In this document: positions 16,660 to 26,043 of the stretch, in pieces
Layout of the letters: every line of letters starts with the position of its first letter
Numbering within the stretch: the first letter of the stretch is position 1
Assembly (NCBI RefSeq): GCF_012935325.2
Contig: NZ_JABBYG020000008.1
Span: forward strand, 298,021-362,020
From: Paenibacillus sp. PL91
GTDB lineage: Bacteria; Bacillota; Bacilli; Paenibacillales; Paenibacillaceae
Direction: 5' to 3'
Length of the DNA: 64,000 nucleotides
The notes under the pieces: generated by a model
Told to the model about the DNA's origin: nothing
Seen by the model: only the letters and a program-made list of their open reading frames with translations
Database searches by the model: none
Program-made: the position numbers and the translations under genes

Positions 16660-17559
16660 ATGAAGGTAACGGTGGCCATCTGCACCCATAACCGGGCAAA
16701 GGATACGGGAGAAGCAATAGAAAGCGTCCTTGCTCAAAGCTATGAGCGGGAACAAATTGAAATTGTCGTAATCGACAATCGATCGACGGACAATACGGCC
16801 GACTTGGTTGGCGGGCTTGCACGGATTCATGGCCCTGCTGTTCGTTATATTTTCGAAGACAAGCTTGGATTATCGGTTGCGCGCAACCGGGCGATTCGGG
16901 AAGCAAAGGGCGAGTACATTCTGTTCCTGGATGACGATGCGATCGCCTCTCGCCATTGGGTGCAACAAATTGTGGACGTCTTCGAGAGCGACGCGAAGAT
17001 CGGCTGCGTCGGCGGCAAAATCGATCCTATCTGGGAAGTGGCGGAGCCCGATTGGATTCCGGCAGAGCACCGCTCGGTGTTTACCATCCTCGATTACTCT
17101 AGCGAGATTAAGGAAATGCCGGCGCCAGCGATTCCATACGGTGCGAATGTCGCTTTCCGGGCGAGCGTCTTTGGGCAGTACAAGCCATTCCGCGAGGATC
17201 TGGGCCGTGTCGGCAACAACCTGCTGTCGAGCGAGGAAAGCGAGCTGATCGCTAGAATTCGCGAAAGCTATAAGGTGTACTATACGCCTTTTGCGCCAGT
17301 TCAGCACAAGATCGCCAAGGAGCGAACGACGAAAAAGTGGTTTTTAAAGCGGATTTATTGGCAAGGCGTCAGCGATGCGGTGAAGCGGCAGGATAGAAGC
17401 CTGATTGCGGTCGTGAAGCATTCCATTCGAATGATTCAAGCGATCGGAACGTCATTGCTGTCTATTTTTCATTTTAAGAGATTTATTAGCCAGGTTGTGA
17501 AAATATGTTACCGCAACGGATCGCTTGTCGGCATCCTGCGTTATAACGGTAGGGGTTGA
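16660..17559 (+). CDS. Glycosyltransferase, GT2 family
   Basis: Inverting GT-A enzyme of 299 residues. It opens with VTVAICTHNRAKDTGEAIES, has IVVIDNRSTDNTADLV, the metal-binding DXD region LFLDDDAIASRHWV (about residues 90-103) and a GGKIDP/YGANVAF acceptor loop. The C-terminal 60 residues are basic and may lie on the membrane. It starts 3 bp after the preceding stop and lies just before the flippase. It is the only clear GT2 of the operon and so probably makes a beta linkage, which is inference. Confidence 0.9.
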   Translation: MKVTVAICTHNRAKDTGEAIESVLAQSYEREQIEIVVIDNRSTDNTADLVGGLARIHGPAVRYIFEDKLGLSVARNRAIREAKGEYILFLDDDAIASRHWVQQIVDVFESDAKIGCVGGKIDPIWEVAEPDWIPAEHRSVFTILDYSSEIKEMPAPAIPYGANVAFRASVFGQYKPFREDLGRVGNNLLSSEESELIARIRESYKVYYTPFAPVQHKIAKERTTKKWFLKRIYWQGVSDAVKRQDRSLIAVVKHSIRMIQAIGTSLLSIFHFKRFISQVVKICYRNGSLVGILRYNGRG

Positions 17560-17565
17560 CTTGTA

Positions 17566-18918
17566 ATGTCGGAGCTTGCCATTCATAAAGCGTGGAAGGG
17601 AAACGGGCTCTTACAGACGATAATGCGGACTAGCGCGACCAATCTATTAGTGATGGTCATCAGCACGCTGACCTCGATCGTAACGGCGCGCATGTTCGGC
17701 GTTGTCGGGAAGGGCGAGTTTTCGGCCATTTTATTTTGGCCAACGCTGCTAGCCGGACTCGTAGGGTTTGGGCTTCCAACCTCGCTTATTTATAACATGA
17801 AGCAAAACAAAGGCAGCGGCGGCGATTTTGTCAGGGCGGGCTTCCTCTTCCAAATACCGGTCAGCATCATCGTTGGCGTGGTCGCGTGGATTTGGCTTCC
17901 GGTCTGGCTTGGCAATTATCCCGCTGACATCGTTCAAATCGCTAGATGGTATACGGTGCTTATGCTGCCGATTCTGCTTGCGATTAATTTAATATCGGCT
18001 CTGGCACAGAGCACAAGCAAGTTCAACGTATACAACGGCGTACGCTTATTTGTTCCTCTCTTCAATCTAGCAGGCCTGATGGTGCTGTGGGCGATCGGCG
18101 ATTTAAGTCTTCAGAACGCTTCTCTCATCTTCCTTGTGACTAGCGTGCTTGTCGTTTCTTGGTCCTTATACAGCATAAGGGATGCGCTTCGCATCAACTG
18201 GCTGAAGGGGCTTGGCAATCGATTGGCGGCTAAGGCGCTGTTTGGCTATGGCGGCAAAGTGTTCGGGGTTGAGCTGCTCGGCACGCTGTACTCGCAATTC
18301 GATAAGATCGTCATTCTATCGATGCTGACAGCAAGGGATCTTGGACTTTATACGGTCGTATATGCTTTGTCTCGCGTCTTTAACGTCGTTCAGATGGCGA
18401 TTACGAATGTCGTCTTCCCCAAGGTGACGGGCATGGACAAATCAGCCATTATCGCCACGGTGGGCAGGGCATTCCGGCTATCGATGCTGCTTATGACGAT
18501 CGTCGTCATTCCGAGCATGTTCATTGGCCGGTATTTGATGGGCATCTTGTTCGGGGCTCCGTTCCTCGAAGCAAGCAATGCCTTCTATCTGCTATCTATC
18601 GAATGTATTCTCGGAGGAGGCTCATGGATTTTGGCTTCCGCGTTTAATGCGATGGGAAGGCCGGGCTTAGTGCTTGTGCGCCAGTTGATTGCCTTGGCGG
18701 CAACGATCGGCTTGTTTTTCGTGTTTACGCCGTTGTATGGGCTGAACGGCATCGCGCTCGCCTTATTGATCGGCGCAGTCATTCGCATGGCAGTGACGAT
18801 GGCGTCGATGCGGTTGATTTTTGGGGTAAGGCTTGGAAATATGCTGTTTGATAAAAATGATTTCCGTTTTCTGATCAAGCGTTTAAATGAGAAAAAACAA
18901 CGTAAAGGAGCGCGCTGA
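17566..18918 (+). CDS. Wzx-type oligosaccharide flippase
   Basis: A 450-residue integral membrane protein of the polysaccharide-specific transport group (MOP superfamily) that turns lipid-linked repeat units to the outer face. Visible marks are TSATNLLVMVISTLTSIVTA at the first segment, FGVVGKGEFSAILFW, and LGTLYSQFDKIVILSMLTARDLGLYTVVYALSR in the centre (quoted in part: SQFDKIVILSMLTARDLG), typical of Wzx. About 12-14 membrane segments are expected. It starts 6 bp after the GT2 gene stop, and its 3' end is 1 bp from the pyruvyltransferase start. Confidence 0.88.
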   Translation: MSELAIHKAWKGNGLLQTIMRTSATNLLVMVISTLTSIVTARMFGVVGKGEFSAILFWPTLLAGLVGFGLPTSLIYNMKQNKGSGGDFVRAGFLFQIPVSIIVGVVAWIWLPVWLGNYPADIVQIARWYTVLMLPILLAINLISALAQSTSKFNVYNGVRLFVPLFNLAGLMVLWAIGDLSLQNASLIFLVTSVLVVSWSLYSIRDALRINWLKGLGNRLAAKALFGYGGKVFGVELLGTLYSQFDKIVILSMLTARDLGLYTVVYALSRVFNVVQMAITNVVFPKVTGMDKSAIIATVGRAFRLSMLLMTIVVIPSMFIGRYLMGILFGAPFLEASNAFYLLSIECILGGGSWILASAFNAMGRPGLVLVRQLIALAATIGLFFVFTPLYGLNGIALALLIGAVIRMAVTMASMRLIFGVRLGNMLFDKNDFRFLIKRLNEKKQRKGAR

Positions 18919-18919
18919 T

Positions 18920-19867
18920 ATGCTAGTGGAAACGAACATACACCCGATGGAGGAACTAAAAAGGCAGCTTCTTCAAATCTTGAAGGTAATCCCGCCAGGC
19001 TCAAGCATTTATTATATCGACTATCCTGTATACAACAACGGCGGGGATCTGCTGATCATGAAAGGGGCGGAGGCGTTCTTCAAGGACAATCATATCCGCG
19101 TTGCAGCGCGGTACAGCGTCCTTGATTTTCCAGACCAGCTGACGATTCCAAACGATCAGATTATCGTGCTGCAGGGCGGAGGAAACTTCGGCGATTTGTA
19201 TCCGGTGCATCAGAAGCTGCGCGAGAAGATCGTGGCCAGCTATCCAAACCATCGGATCGTATTGCTTCCGCAGACGATTTACTTTAAGAGCGATGCGGAG
19301 TATGAGCGGACAGCGCGCCTCTTCAACAGCCATAAGGATACCCATCTCTTCGTGCGGGACACCTTAACCTATGATTTGGCCGTTCAAAAATTTCATAAAT
19401 GCTGCGTTTATTTATCGCCGGATATGGCGCATCAGCTTTGGCCGATTTTGCCTAAGAGCAGCCCAGGCAAGGAATTGCTATGCTTCTTCCGCACAGACAT
19501 CGAGAAGACGAGCGAGCAGGAGAGCTTTGAAGCGGTGGGGCGGGGCGACCATTTGGACTGGGCTTCCCTCTATAACCGAGTCGAGAAAAAGTCGATTAGG
19601 GTGATCGGGCAAATGATGACCAAGAGCGGCGTACCGCTGCCGATGCAGGCAATATGGGGCAAGTATTCCGATTATTTGGTCGACAAAGCGGTCAAGCGCT
19701 TCAGCGGCTATCGCGTCGTACAAACCTCAAGGCTGCACGGTCATATATTGTCATGCTTGATGGATAAGCCTAACACGCTGCTCGACAATTCATACGGCAA
19801 AAACTCGAATTACTATAATACATGGACCAGCAGCGTAAAGTCGGCTCAATTAGTGGTGAAGAGCTGA
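18920..19867 (+). CDS. Polysaccharide pyruvyl transferase family protein
   Basis: A 315-residue relative of EpsI/EpsO-type ketal pyruvyltransferases, which add pyruvate from phosphoenolpyruvate to a sugar and make the polymer acidic. Visible marks are YYIDYPVYNNGGDLLIMKGA near the N terminus, VLQGGGNFGDLYP, LLPQTIYF, DTHLFVRDTLTYDLA and the C-terminal TSRLHGHILSCLM motif. The frame is open upstream from 18887, but ATG 18920 after AAAGGAG (18904-18910) gives the conserved N terminus. With the acetyltransferase and ugd product, it predicts an acidic decorated heteropolysaccharide. Confidence 0.9.
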   Translation: MLVETNIHPMEELKRQLLQILKVIPPGSSIYYIDYPVYNNGGDLLIMKGAEAFFKDNHIRVAARYSVLDFPDQLTIPNDQIIVLQGGGNFGDLYPVHQKLREKIVASYPNHRIVLLPQTIYFKSDAEYERTARLFNSHKDTHLFVRDTLTYDLAVQKFHKCCVYLSPDMAHQLWPILPKSSPGKELLCFFRTDIEKTSEQESFEAVGRGDHLDWASLYNRVEKKSIRVIGQMMTKSGVPLPMQAIWGKYSDYLVDKAVKRFSGYRVVQTSRLHGHILSCLMDKPNTLLDNSYGKNSNYYNTWTSSVKSAQLVVKS

Positions 19868-19953
19868 GCTAGCCGGTTATTTGTTGGACCAATAAATTCA
19901 TGCGAAGACATTCTATTAATGCAGCTTCACAAAACTTTTTAGGGGGAATCAGT

Positions 19954-21324
19954 ATGAAAATTGTTCTTCTATCAGGAGGCTCCGGCAAGCGTCTGTGGCC
20001 ATTGTCGAACGAGTCGCGGTCCAAGCAGTTTTTGAAGGTGCTCAAAAACGCCGATGGCGAACGTGAATCGATGGTTCAGCGCGTATGGGGACAAATTTCT
20101 AAAGCTGGCCTGCGCGATCATGCATACATTGCGACGAGCAAGCCGCAGGTTGACATGATCCATAGCCAGCTCGGAAGCGAGATCGAAGTGATCGTAGAGC
20201 CGGAGAGAAGGGATACGTTCCCGGCTATCGCGCTGGCAGCCACCTATTTGTACTCGGTGCAAGGCGTGAGCTTGAACGAGACGGTAGTTGTCATGCCGGT
20301 TGATCCTTATGTTGAGGAGTCATTTTTCCATAAAACGAAGGAGCTTGAGCTCGTTCTAAATGAATCCGGTGCGGATTTGGCGCTCATGGGCGTGAAGCCG
20401 ACTTACCCTTCGGAGAAGTACGGCTATATCGTTCCAGAGCTTGCCGCTGAGGCGGATGAGAATTATGTCAACGTACACAGCTTTAGAGAAAAACCCCGCG
20501 AAGAAGAAGCGGCAGCAATGATTGAGCAGGCTGCGCTTTGGAACTGCGGGGTTTTTGCATTCAAGCTGGATTTTCTTATTAATATACTCATCGTCAATGA
20601 ATTACCGATTCAATACGACGAGATGCTGAAACAGTACAACAAGCTTCCGAAAAACAGCTTTGACTATGAGATTGTTGAGAAATCTAATCATATCGTGGCG
20701 CTGCCATACGAGGGCGAATGGAAAGACCTTGGCACCTGGAACACGCTGACCGAGGAAATCGAAACGCCGCTAATCGGCAAAGGGATCATCACTGGCGACT
20801 CGTTGAATACGCATGTAATCAATGAGCTGGATATCCCGATTACGCTGCTGAATGTATCCAATATTATTGTTGCTGCAAGCCCTGACGGCATTCTCGTATC
20901 GGACAAAGCGTCAAGCCCCATGATCAAAGAGGTCATGAAGCATTCGGATCAGCGTCCGATGTATGAGGAACGGCGATGGGGACGCTACCGGGTGCTGGAT
21001 TTCCTGAAATATCCGGATGGCAAGGAAGTGCTGACGAAGCGGATATGCGTAGCGCCGGGTCAGAACTTAAGCTACCAGTATCATCTGCTTAGAGATGAGG
21101 TATGGACGATTGTTGCCGGCCAAGGAACGATGGTCCTAAACGGGCAGAGCTTTCTCGTGAAGTCCGGCGATGTGTTGACGATTTCCAAAGAAAGCCGGCA
21201 TAGCCTGCGCGCGGAAACGGAAATGGACATTATTGAGGTTCAGACGGGGTCGGAGCTTATTGAAGAAGATATCGTCCGGCTAGCCTTCGATTGGAAAGAG
21301 ATTATGTCACTTTGCACCGTATAA
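19954..21324 (+). CDS. manC: Mannose-1-phosphate guanylyltransferase with C-terminal cupin domain
   Basis: Makes GDP-mannose from mannose 1-phosphate and GTP. The 456-residue protein has the two-part layout of type II enzymes: an N-terminal nucleotidyltransferase with LLSGGSGKRLWPLSNESRSKQ (first 18 residues shown: LLSGGSGKRLWPLSNESR), VEPERRDTFPAIALAA, FREKP and NCGVFAF, and a C-terminal cupin (about residues 330-450) resembling the phosphomannose isomerase part (VAPGQNLSYQYHLLRDEVWT). ATG 19954 follows AGGGGG. A 54-nt extension is possible but lacks a ribosome site. Mannose is therefore probably a polymer sugar. No phosphomannomutase gene is present in the window. Confidence 0.9.
   Translation: MKIVLLSGGSGKRLWPLSNESRSKQFLKVLKNADGERESMVQRVWGQISKAGLRDHAYIATSKPQVDMIHSQLGSEIEVIVEPERRDTFPAIALAATYLYSVQGVSLNETVVVMPVDPYVEESFFHKTKELELVLNESGADLALMGVKPTYPSEKYGYIVPELAAEADENYVNVHSFREKPREEEAAAMIEQAALWNCGVFAFKLDFLINILIVNELPIQYDEMLKQYNKLPKNSFDYEIVEKSNHIVALPYEGEWKDLGTWNTLTEEIETPLIGKGIITGDSLNTHVINELDIPITLLNVSNIIVAASPDGILVSDKASSPMIKEVMKHSDQRPMYEERRWGRYRVLDFLKYPDGKEVLTKRICVAPGQNLSYQYHLLRDEVWTIVAGQGTMVLNGQSFLVKSGDVLTISKESRHSLRAETEMDIIEVQTGSELIEEDIVRLAFDWKEIMSLCTV
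20489..20556 (+). other. Terminator-like long hairpin inside manC
   Basis: AAAAACCCCGC (20489-20499) and GCGGGGTTTTT (20546-20556) are an 11-bp perfect inverted repeat. The loop holds a second stem (GCGGCAGC 20509-20516 with GCTGCGC 20530-20536, one bulge). The arms encode conserved motifs (EKP and NCGVFAF), so coding needs explain part of the sequence. Confidence 0.4.
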
Positions 21325-21353
21325 ATAAAAAACTTGATGAAGGAGCGATAAGC

Positions 21354-22694
21354 ATGAATATTACGGTTATTGGAACCGGCTACGTCGGTCTCGTATCAGG
21401 CGTGTGTTATGCCGAGCTAGGCAACCGAGTCATCTGCGTGGATAAGGACCCGCGCAAGATTGATACACTGAATGCCGGCGGCATTCCGATCTATGAGCCG
21501 GGCTTGAAGGAGCTGGCAACGGCAAATCGCGAGGCAGGAATGCTATCGTTCACGACCGACTTGCCGAGCGCAGTGCGCCAATCGGACATTATTATTTTAG
21601 CGGTAGGAACGCCGCCGCTGCCGAGCGGCGAGGCAAATCTCTCTTATATTAATCAAGCAGCCATCGAGATTGCAGAGGCGATGAACGGCTACAAAATTAT
21701 AGCGGTCAAGAGCACCGTGCCGGTCGGAACAAACGAGAAGCTGGCGGAGCTCATCCGCTCCCGCACGAACGAGCGCTTCGACAGCATTTCGCTGCCGGAG
21801 TTTTTGCGCGAGGGCTCGGCGATACAAGATACGCTTCATCCTGATCGGATTATTATCGGTGCTAATTGTCAAAGCGCGTCAGACGTTATGACGCTGCTGC
21901 ATATCCCGCTAACCGAGCAAATTGTCGTGACGGATATCCGCAGCGCCGAAATGATCAAGTATGCATCCAATGCCTTTCTCGCTACGAAAATATCATTTAT
22001 TAACGAGATCGCTAACATCTGCGAGAAGGTTGGCGCCGATGTGACGAAGGTTGCGGAGGGCATGGGCTATGACAAGCGGATCGGTCCGTCGTTCCTAAAG
22101 GCAGGTATCGGCTATGGAGGCTCTTGCTTCCCGAAGGATACGAGCGCATTGATTCAAATCGCCGGCCATGTGGACTATGAATTCAAGCTGCTCCGCTCGG
22201 TTGTCGAGGTGAATCAGGATCAGCGCTTCAATGTGATCCGCAAACTGGAGACGATTTTTGAAGGCCAGCTGCATGGGAAAACGATCGCGGTATGGGGACT
22301 CGCATTCAAGCCGAATACCGATGATGTACGCGATTCTCCGGCACTCGAAATCATTCAGCATTTGGTCGATAACGGCGTCAAGGTTAAAGCCTATGACCCT
22401 ATCGCGATGGATAACTTCCGCTCTATATACCAATTAGAGGGTGTAACATGGTGCTCTGATGCTATGGAAGCGGCAAAGGATGCGGACGCGCTTTGCTTGC
22501 TGACCGAGTGGGAGGAATTCTCGAGGGTTGACCTTGGGCTGCTGCAGAGTGTGTTGAAAAATCCGATTTTAATCGACGGTCGCAATGTATTCGAGGAAGA
22601 GCATCTAATTGGCACTGAATTTGTTTATTATTCCGTTGGCAGGCCTAGTTTGAATCAAGGCGTAAAGCAGCAAATGCCCGTTCTGCAATTTTAG
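21354..22694 (+). CDS. ugd: UDP-glucose 6-dehydrogenase
   Basis: NAD-dependent four-electron oxidation of UDP-glucose to UDP-glucuronate; 446 residues, the usual length. The N-terminal Rossmann motif is GTGYVGLVSGVCYAELG, with VGTPP, KSTVPVGT and the catalytic Cys in GYGGSCFPKDT. The C-terminal UDP-binding domain has AVWGLAFKPNTDDVRDSPAL. ATG 21354 follows AAGGAG; the upstream-open frame overlaps the manC end. In related systems this enzyme is activated by BY-kinase phosphorylation, so a link to the kinase at 7568-8260 is plausible. Confidence 0.95.
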   Translation: MNITVIGTGYVGLVSGVCYAELGNRVICVDKDPRKIDTLNAGGIPIYEPGLKELATANREAGMLSFTTDLPSAVRQSDIIILAVGTPPLPSGEANLSYINQAAIEIAEAMNGYKIIAVKSTVPVGTNEKLAELIRSRTNERFDSISLPEFLREGSAIQDTLHPDRIIIGANCQSASDVMTLLHIPLTEQIVVTDIRSAEMIKYASNAFLATKISFINEIANICEKVGADVTKVAEGMGYDKRIGPSFLKAGIGYGGSCFPKDTSALIQIAGHVDYEFKLLRSVVEVNQDQRFNVIRKLETIFEGQLHGKTIAVWGLAFKPNTDDVRDSPALEIIQHLVDNGVKVKAYDPIAMDNFRSIYQLEGVTWCSDAMEAAKDADALCLLTEWEEFSRVDLGLLQSVLKNPILIDGRNVFEEEHLIGTEFVYYSVGRPSLNQGVKQQMPVLQF

Positions 22695-22725
22695 TCCAAA
22701 CTTATGAACTAGAGGTGAACGAAAG

Positions 22726-25700
22726 ATGACGATTAGAAAAAAGGTAACCTTATCCGCGCTTGCGATTTCAATGCTTACTGCTTCACTCGGCGGTTTGCCG
22801 CTAAGCCAGAAAGGATTGTTCCAAAAGCTTGGAATTGTTCAAACGGTGAATGCCGCGGAAACCGAATTGCCGTCTAGCGTGTTCCTAGAGCGTATGAGAG
22901 GTCTCTATGCCGCGCTTGCTGCAGGCGACAAGACGGATATGCAAGAGGTTAGAAATCTGCGTGATGAAATCGCCGGGCTTGATGAAGCGACGAACCAGCA
23001 GCTCATTGATCCGGTGTGGAATAAAATTAGCGCCAAGCTTCCTGAATCCGTTGATAAAGCGGAATTGAAGGCGAGCCTGTTCCGACTGGTCAAGGCAGTC
23101 GGCTCCTTCCGTTATGATCCCGATGCCACCGATCTGGAGGCTATTCGCACGAACCCGGAATATCGCGCTACCTTGAAGACGATTGCAGCCGCAGGCGGCG
23201 ATGAGAATATCAGGATCGATGATTTTCTCGTGTTTCTATTTGGCGACGGCAGCAGCAGAAAAGGCGTTGAAGGCACAATTGGCGGCTTGTTAGCCGAGAA
23301 ATCGCCACAAGAGCTGATCCAGCTGCTCGGCAGCAAGCAGGGCATTACGGCCGTCCTGCTTCAAGCGACGGAGAAGCTGCTTGGCGACACGGACTCCTAT
23401 AAGTTCAGCTCGATTCTGAAAAACCTTGACGTAACGCCGCAGGATGTAAGAGAAACGGTGCTGAATTTTCAGCTGAAGCTGCAAAAGGATGAGCCGGCAA
23501 TTAGTGCGATGACCGTAGCATACATTCGATCGGCAGCGAAGCCAAATGTGAAAGTAACCGCTGACGGACGCGTTCACACCTACACCTTAAACGTGTTTGG
23601 CGTATCGATTATCCCGTTTGTGCTGCAATGGTCAAAGGTATCCGGCGATTCCGGGGTAAGCGTAACGCCGAATGGCGTTGTTTCTATACCGGATAGCGAG
23701 GCAAGCGGTAAAGCCGTCATCCAGGCCAAGCTGATTAATCCATACGGCGGCTCGGCGAAAGTTATTTTTGAACAAGAGGTTACACTATCGACAGCGCAAG
23801 AGGAGGAAACGGTATTTCCCGTTGCTCCATTTATTGAACGAATGAACAAGCTGCATGGCGCCCTTGCAGCAGGCGATCCAGCCGATGTTCAAGCGGTTCG
23901 CGGTCTTCGGGATGAAATTTCAAGGCTTGATTTTTCGAAGGATCAAGCGCTAATCGATCCGATCTGGAACAAGCTGGCAACTAAGCTCCCGGCATCCGCA
24001 GACCAAGCAAAGCTGAAAGCAAGCTTGTTCGAAATGCTCAAAGCGGTTGGCTCGATTCAATATGATCCTCAGGCATCAGGCTTGGAAGCGATCCGTTCGA
24101 ATCCTGAATACCGGGCTTTGCTTAAGGAGATTGGAGCAGCTGGCGGCGAGCCAAGCTTCGTCATTGATGATCTTCTGGTGTATCTATTCGGCGACGGCGG
24201 CATGAAGCTGGGCATTGAAGGCGCGATTAAGAAACAGGTAGCAGCATTATCTCCAACGGAGCTGCTGCGCCTACTTGGAGACAAGCAAGCGATTGCCGCA
24301 CTAGTGCCAAAGGCGACAGAGCAGATTCTGAGCGAAACGGATACGTATAAGGTCAGCTCGCTGTTAAACGGCTTAGGGGTTACGACAAAAGAGGTTCATG
24401 CGACGTTGGCGAACTTCCAGTGGGAGCTGAAAAAGGATGAGCCGGCTCAACAAGCCTTGACTATTGCTAGTATCCGCGCTGCTGCTGTTGAAACGGTTAA
24501 AACCAGCGTAGACGGCCGCGAGCAAGCATACAGCTTAAAAGTATTTGGCGTCGCTGTTCCGCAGCTTGCGCTGAGATGGAGCAAAGTATCCGGCAGCGAG
24601 AATGTGCAGGTATCCGCTAACGGAACGGTTACACTTTCGCGAGGCGCACAAAGCGGTTCGGCGGTTATTCGGGCAACGTTCATCAATCCTTACGGCGGCA
24701 CAGCGAAGGTTATTTTTGAGAAGCAGGTTACTTTAACGGCTGCGGAAGGCGATGGAGATCACTTCCCTGCTGAGCAATTCCTTGAGCGAATGAACAAGCT
24801 GCATGCTGCTTTGCTAGCGGGTGACCCGGCGGATGTTCAGGATGTCCGCAACCTTCGCGATGAGATCTCGAAGCTTAGCTTTGCCAAGGATCAAGCGCTT
24901 ATAGATCCGGTGTGGAACAAAGTTAAGGCGAAGCTTCCAGCAACGGCTAATCAAGAAGAGCTGAAGAAGAGCCTGTTCCAAATCATTCAAGCTGTAGGCT
25001 CCATCCAGTATGATCCGGAGGGCAAGGATCTCGAAGCGATTCGTACGAATCCTGAGTTCCGGGCTACGCTGAAGACGATTGCGGCAGCCGGCGGCATAAC
25101 GAATTTGACGATGGATGATTTCCTTGTGCTCCTGTTCGGCGATGGCGATGATCGCCTAGGCATTGAAGGCACCGTTCGCGATATCATCTCGGATATGAAT
25201 GCAAAGGAGCTCGCTGAGCTTCTTGGCAATAAAAATAAGATCAATGAAGTGCTAATGGAAGCTATGGCTGAGATTTTATCGGACAAAAACGACTACGCCT
25301 TGAGTGAAGCGCTTTACAACTTAGGGGTTAAATCTACTGACGTTCGTACGGCTGTACTGAAATTCCAAGTGAAGCTGAAGCATGATGAGCGTGCGATTAA
25401 CGCATTAACTGTCGCCTATATCCGCTCAGAGGTGATTTCGGCAGTGAAGGTAACCGCAAATGGAAGACAGCATGAATATACGCTGAAGCTGCTTGACAAA
25501 GCGCTGCCATCCTCATTCCTTAGATGGAAAAAAGTTTCTGGAAGCAAGGATGTCACGGTCGATTCCAAAGGGAAAGTAACGATTCCGAAGAAGGTTGCCA
25601 CAGGAACGGCAGTTATTCAAGCGACGCTAATCAATCCATACGGAGGCTCAGCCAAAGTGATCTTCCAGCAAGAGGTGACGCTTGTTAACGGCGAAGTGGA

Positions 25701-25965
25701 AACGGATCCTAAGGAAGAGCTGAAAAAGATCGCTCAAGCTCTGGATGCTGAGCTTGCGGCTATCAGCCAGAAGCTGAAAGCGGCAACGAATGACGAGCAA
25801 AAAGCAGAATTGGTTCTTGAGGTTGTACAAGCTAGAAATGAAACCGTTAATGAAATCAACAAAGTCACAGCATCAGATGCGCTGAAAAACAAAGCGATCA
25901 ATGAAACAAAAAGCAAGGTCAACAAGTTGTTAACCGCTATTATTATGGAAATTATGCGGTCTTAA
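22726..25965 (+). CDS. Secreted triple-repeat protein of unknown function, last gene of the exopolysaccharide operon
   Basis: A 1079-residue exported protein I cannot assign to a named family. Residues 1-43 form a signal peptide (KKVTLSALAISMLTASLGGL ... NAAE). Three tandem repeats of about 314 residues start near residues 52, 366 and 681 (each from FLERM/FIERMNKL). Each repeat has an acidic helical part of ~225 residues (NLRDEISKL, ALIDPVWNK, SIQYDP, EAIRTNPE, LLFGDG) and a ~80-residue beta part like a bacterial Ig fold (WSKVSGS, VTV..NG.V.IP, INPYGGSAKVIF). The tail (about 989-1079) is a charged coiled coil. There is no SLH, LPXTG or lipobox. It starts 31 bp after ugd with no terminator, and the operon terminator follows it. 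A matrix, scaffold or polymer-binding protein is my inference. Confidence 0.82.
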   Translation: MTIRKKVTLSALAISMLTASLGGLPLSQKGLFQKLGIVQTVNAAETELPSSVFLERMRGLYAALAAGDKTDMQEVRNLRDEIAGLDEATNQQLIDPVWNKISAKLPESVDKAELKASLFRLVKAVGSFRYDPDATDLEAIRTNPEYRATLKTIAAAGGDENIRIDDFLVFLFGDGSSRKGVEGTIGGLLAEKSPQELIQLLGSKQGITAVLLQATEKLLGDTDSYKFSSILKNLDVTPQDVRETVLNFQLKLQKDEPAISAMTVAYIRSAAKPNVKVTADGRVHTYTLNVFGVSIIPFVLQWSKVSGDSGVSVTPNGVVSIPDSEASGKAVIQAKLINPYGGSAKVIFEQEVTLSTAQEEETVFPVAPFIERMNKLHGALAAGDPADVQAVRGLRDEISRLDFSKDQALIDPIWNKLATKLPASADQAKLKASLFEMLKAVGSIQYDPQASGLEAIRSNPEYRALLKEIGAAGGEPSFVIDDLLVYLFGDGGMKLGIEGAIKKQVAALSPTELLRLLGDKQAIAALVPKATEQILSETDTYKVSSLLNGLGVTTKEVHATLANFQWELKKDEPAQQALTIASIRAAAVETVKTSVDGREQAYSLKVFGVAVPQLALRWSKVSGSENVQVSANGTVTLSRGAQSGSAVIRATFINPYGGTAKVIFEKQVTLTAAEGDGDHFPAEQFLERMNKLHAALLAGDPADVQDVRNLRDEISKLSFAKDQALIDPVWNKVKAKLPATANQEELKKSLFQIIQAVGSIQYDPEGKDLEAIRTNPEFRATLKTIAAAGGITNLTMDDFLVLLFGDGDDRLGIEGTVRDIISDMNAKELAELLGNKNKINEVLMEAMAEILSDKNDYALSEALYNLGVKSTDVRTAVLKFQVKLKHDERAINALTVAYIRSEVISAVKVTANGRQHEYTLKLLDKALPSSFLRWKKVSGSKDVTVDSKGKVTIPKKVATGTAVIQATLINPYGGSAKVIFQQEVTLVNGEVETDPKEELKKIAQALDAELAAISQKLKAATNDEQKAELVLEVVQARNETVNEINKVTASDALKNKAINETKSKVNKLLTAIIMEIMRS

Positions 25966-25969
25966 TCTC

Positions 25970-26016
25970 AGCCAGTCTTCCTTCTCTGACAAGAGAAAGA
26001 AGACTGGCTTCTTTCT
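25970..26016 (+). terminator. Terminator of the exopolysaccharide operon
   Basis: AGCCAGTCTTC (25970-25980) pairs perfectly with GAAGACTGGCT (25999-26009), extended inside by CTTCTCT with AGAGAAAG, followed by TTCTTTCT. It lies 5 bp after the triple-repeat gene. Confidence 0.88.
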
Positions 26017-26043
26017 ATTACAAACGAAAGGTGGTAGCCGCAT

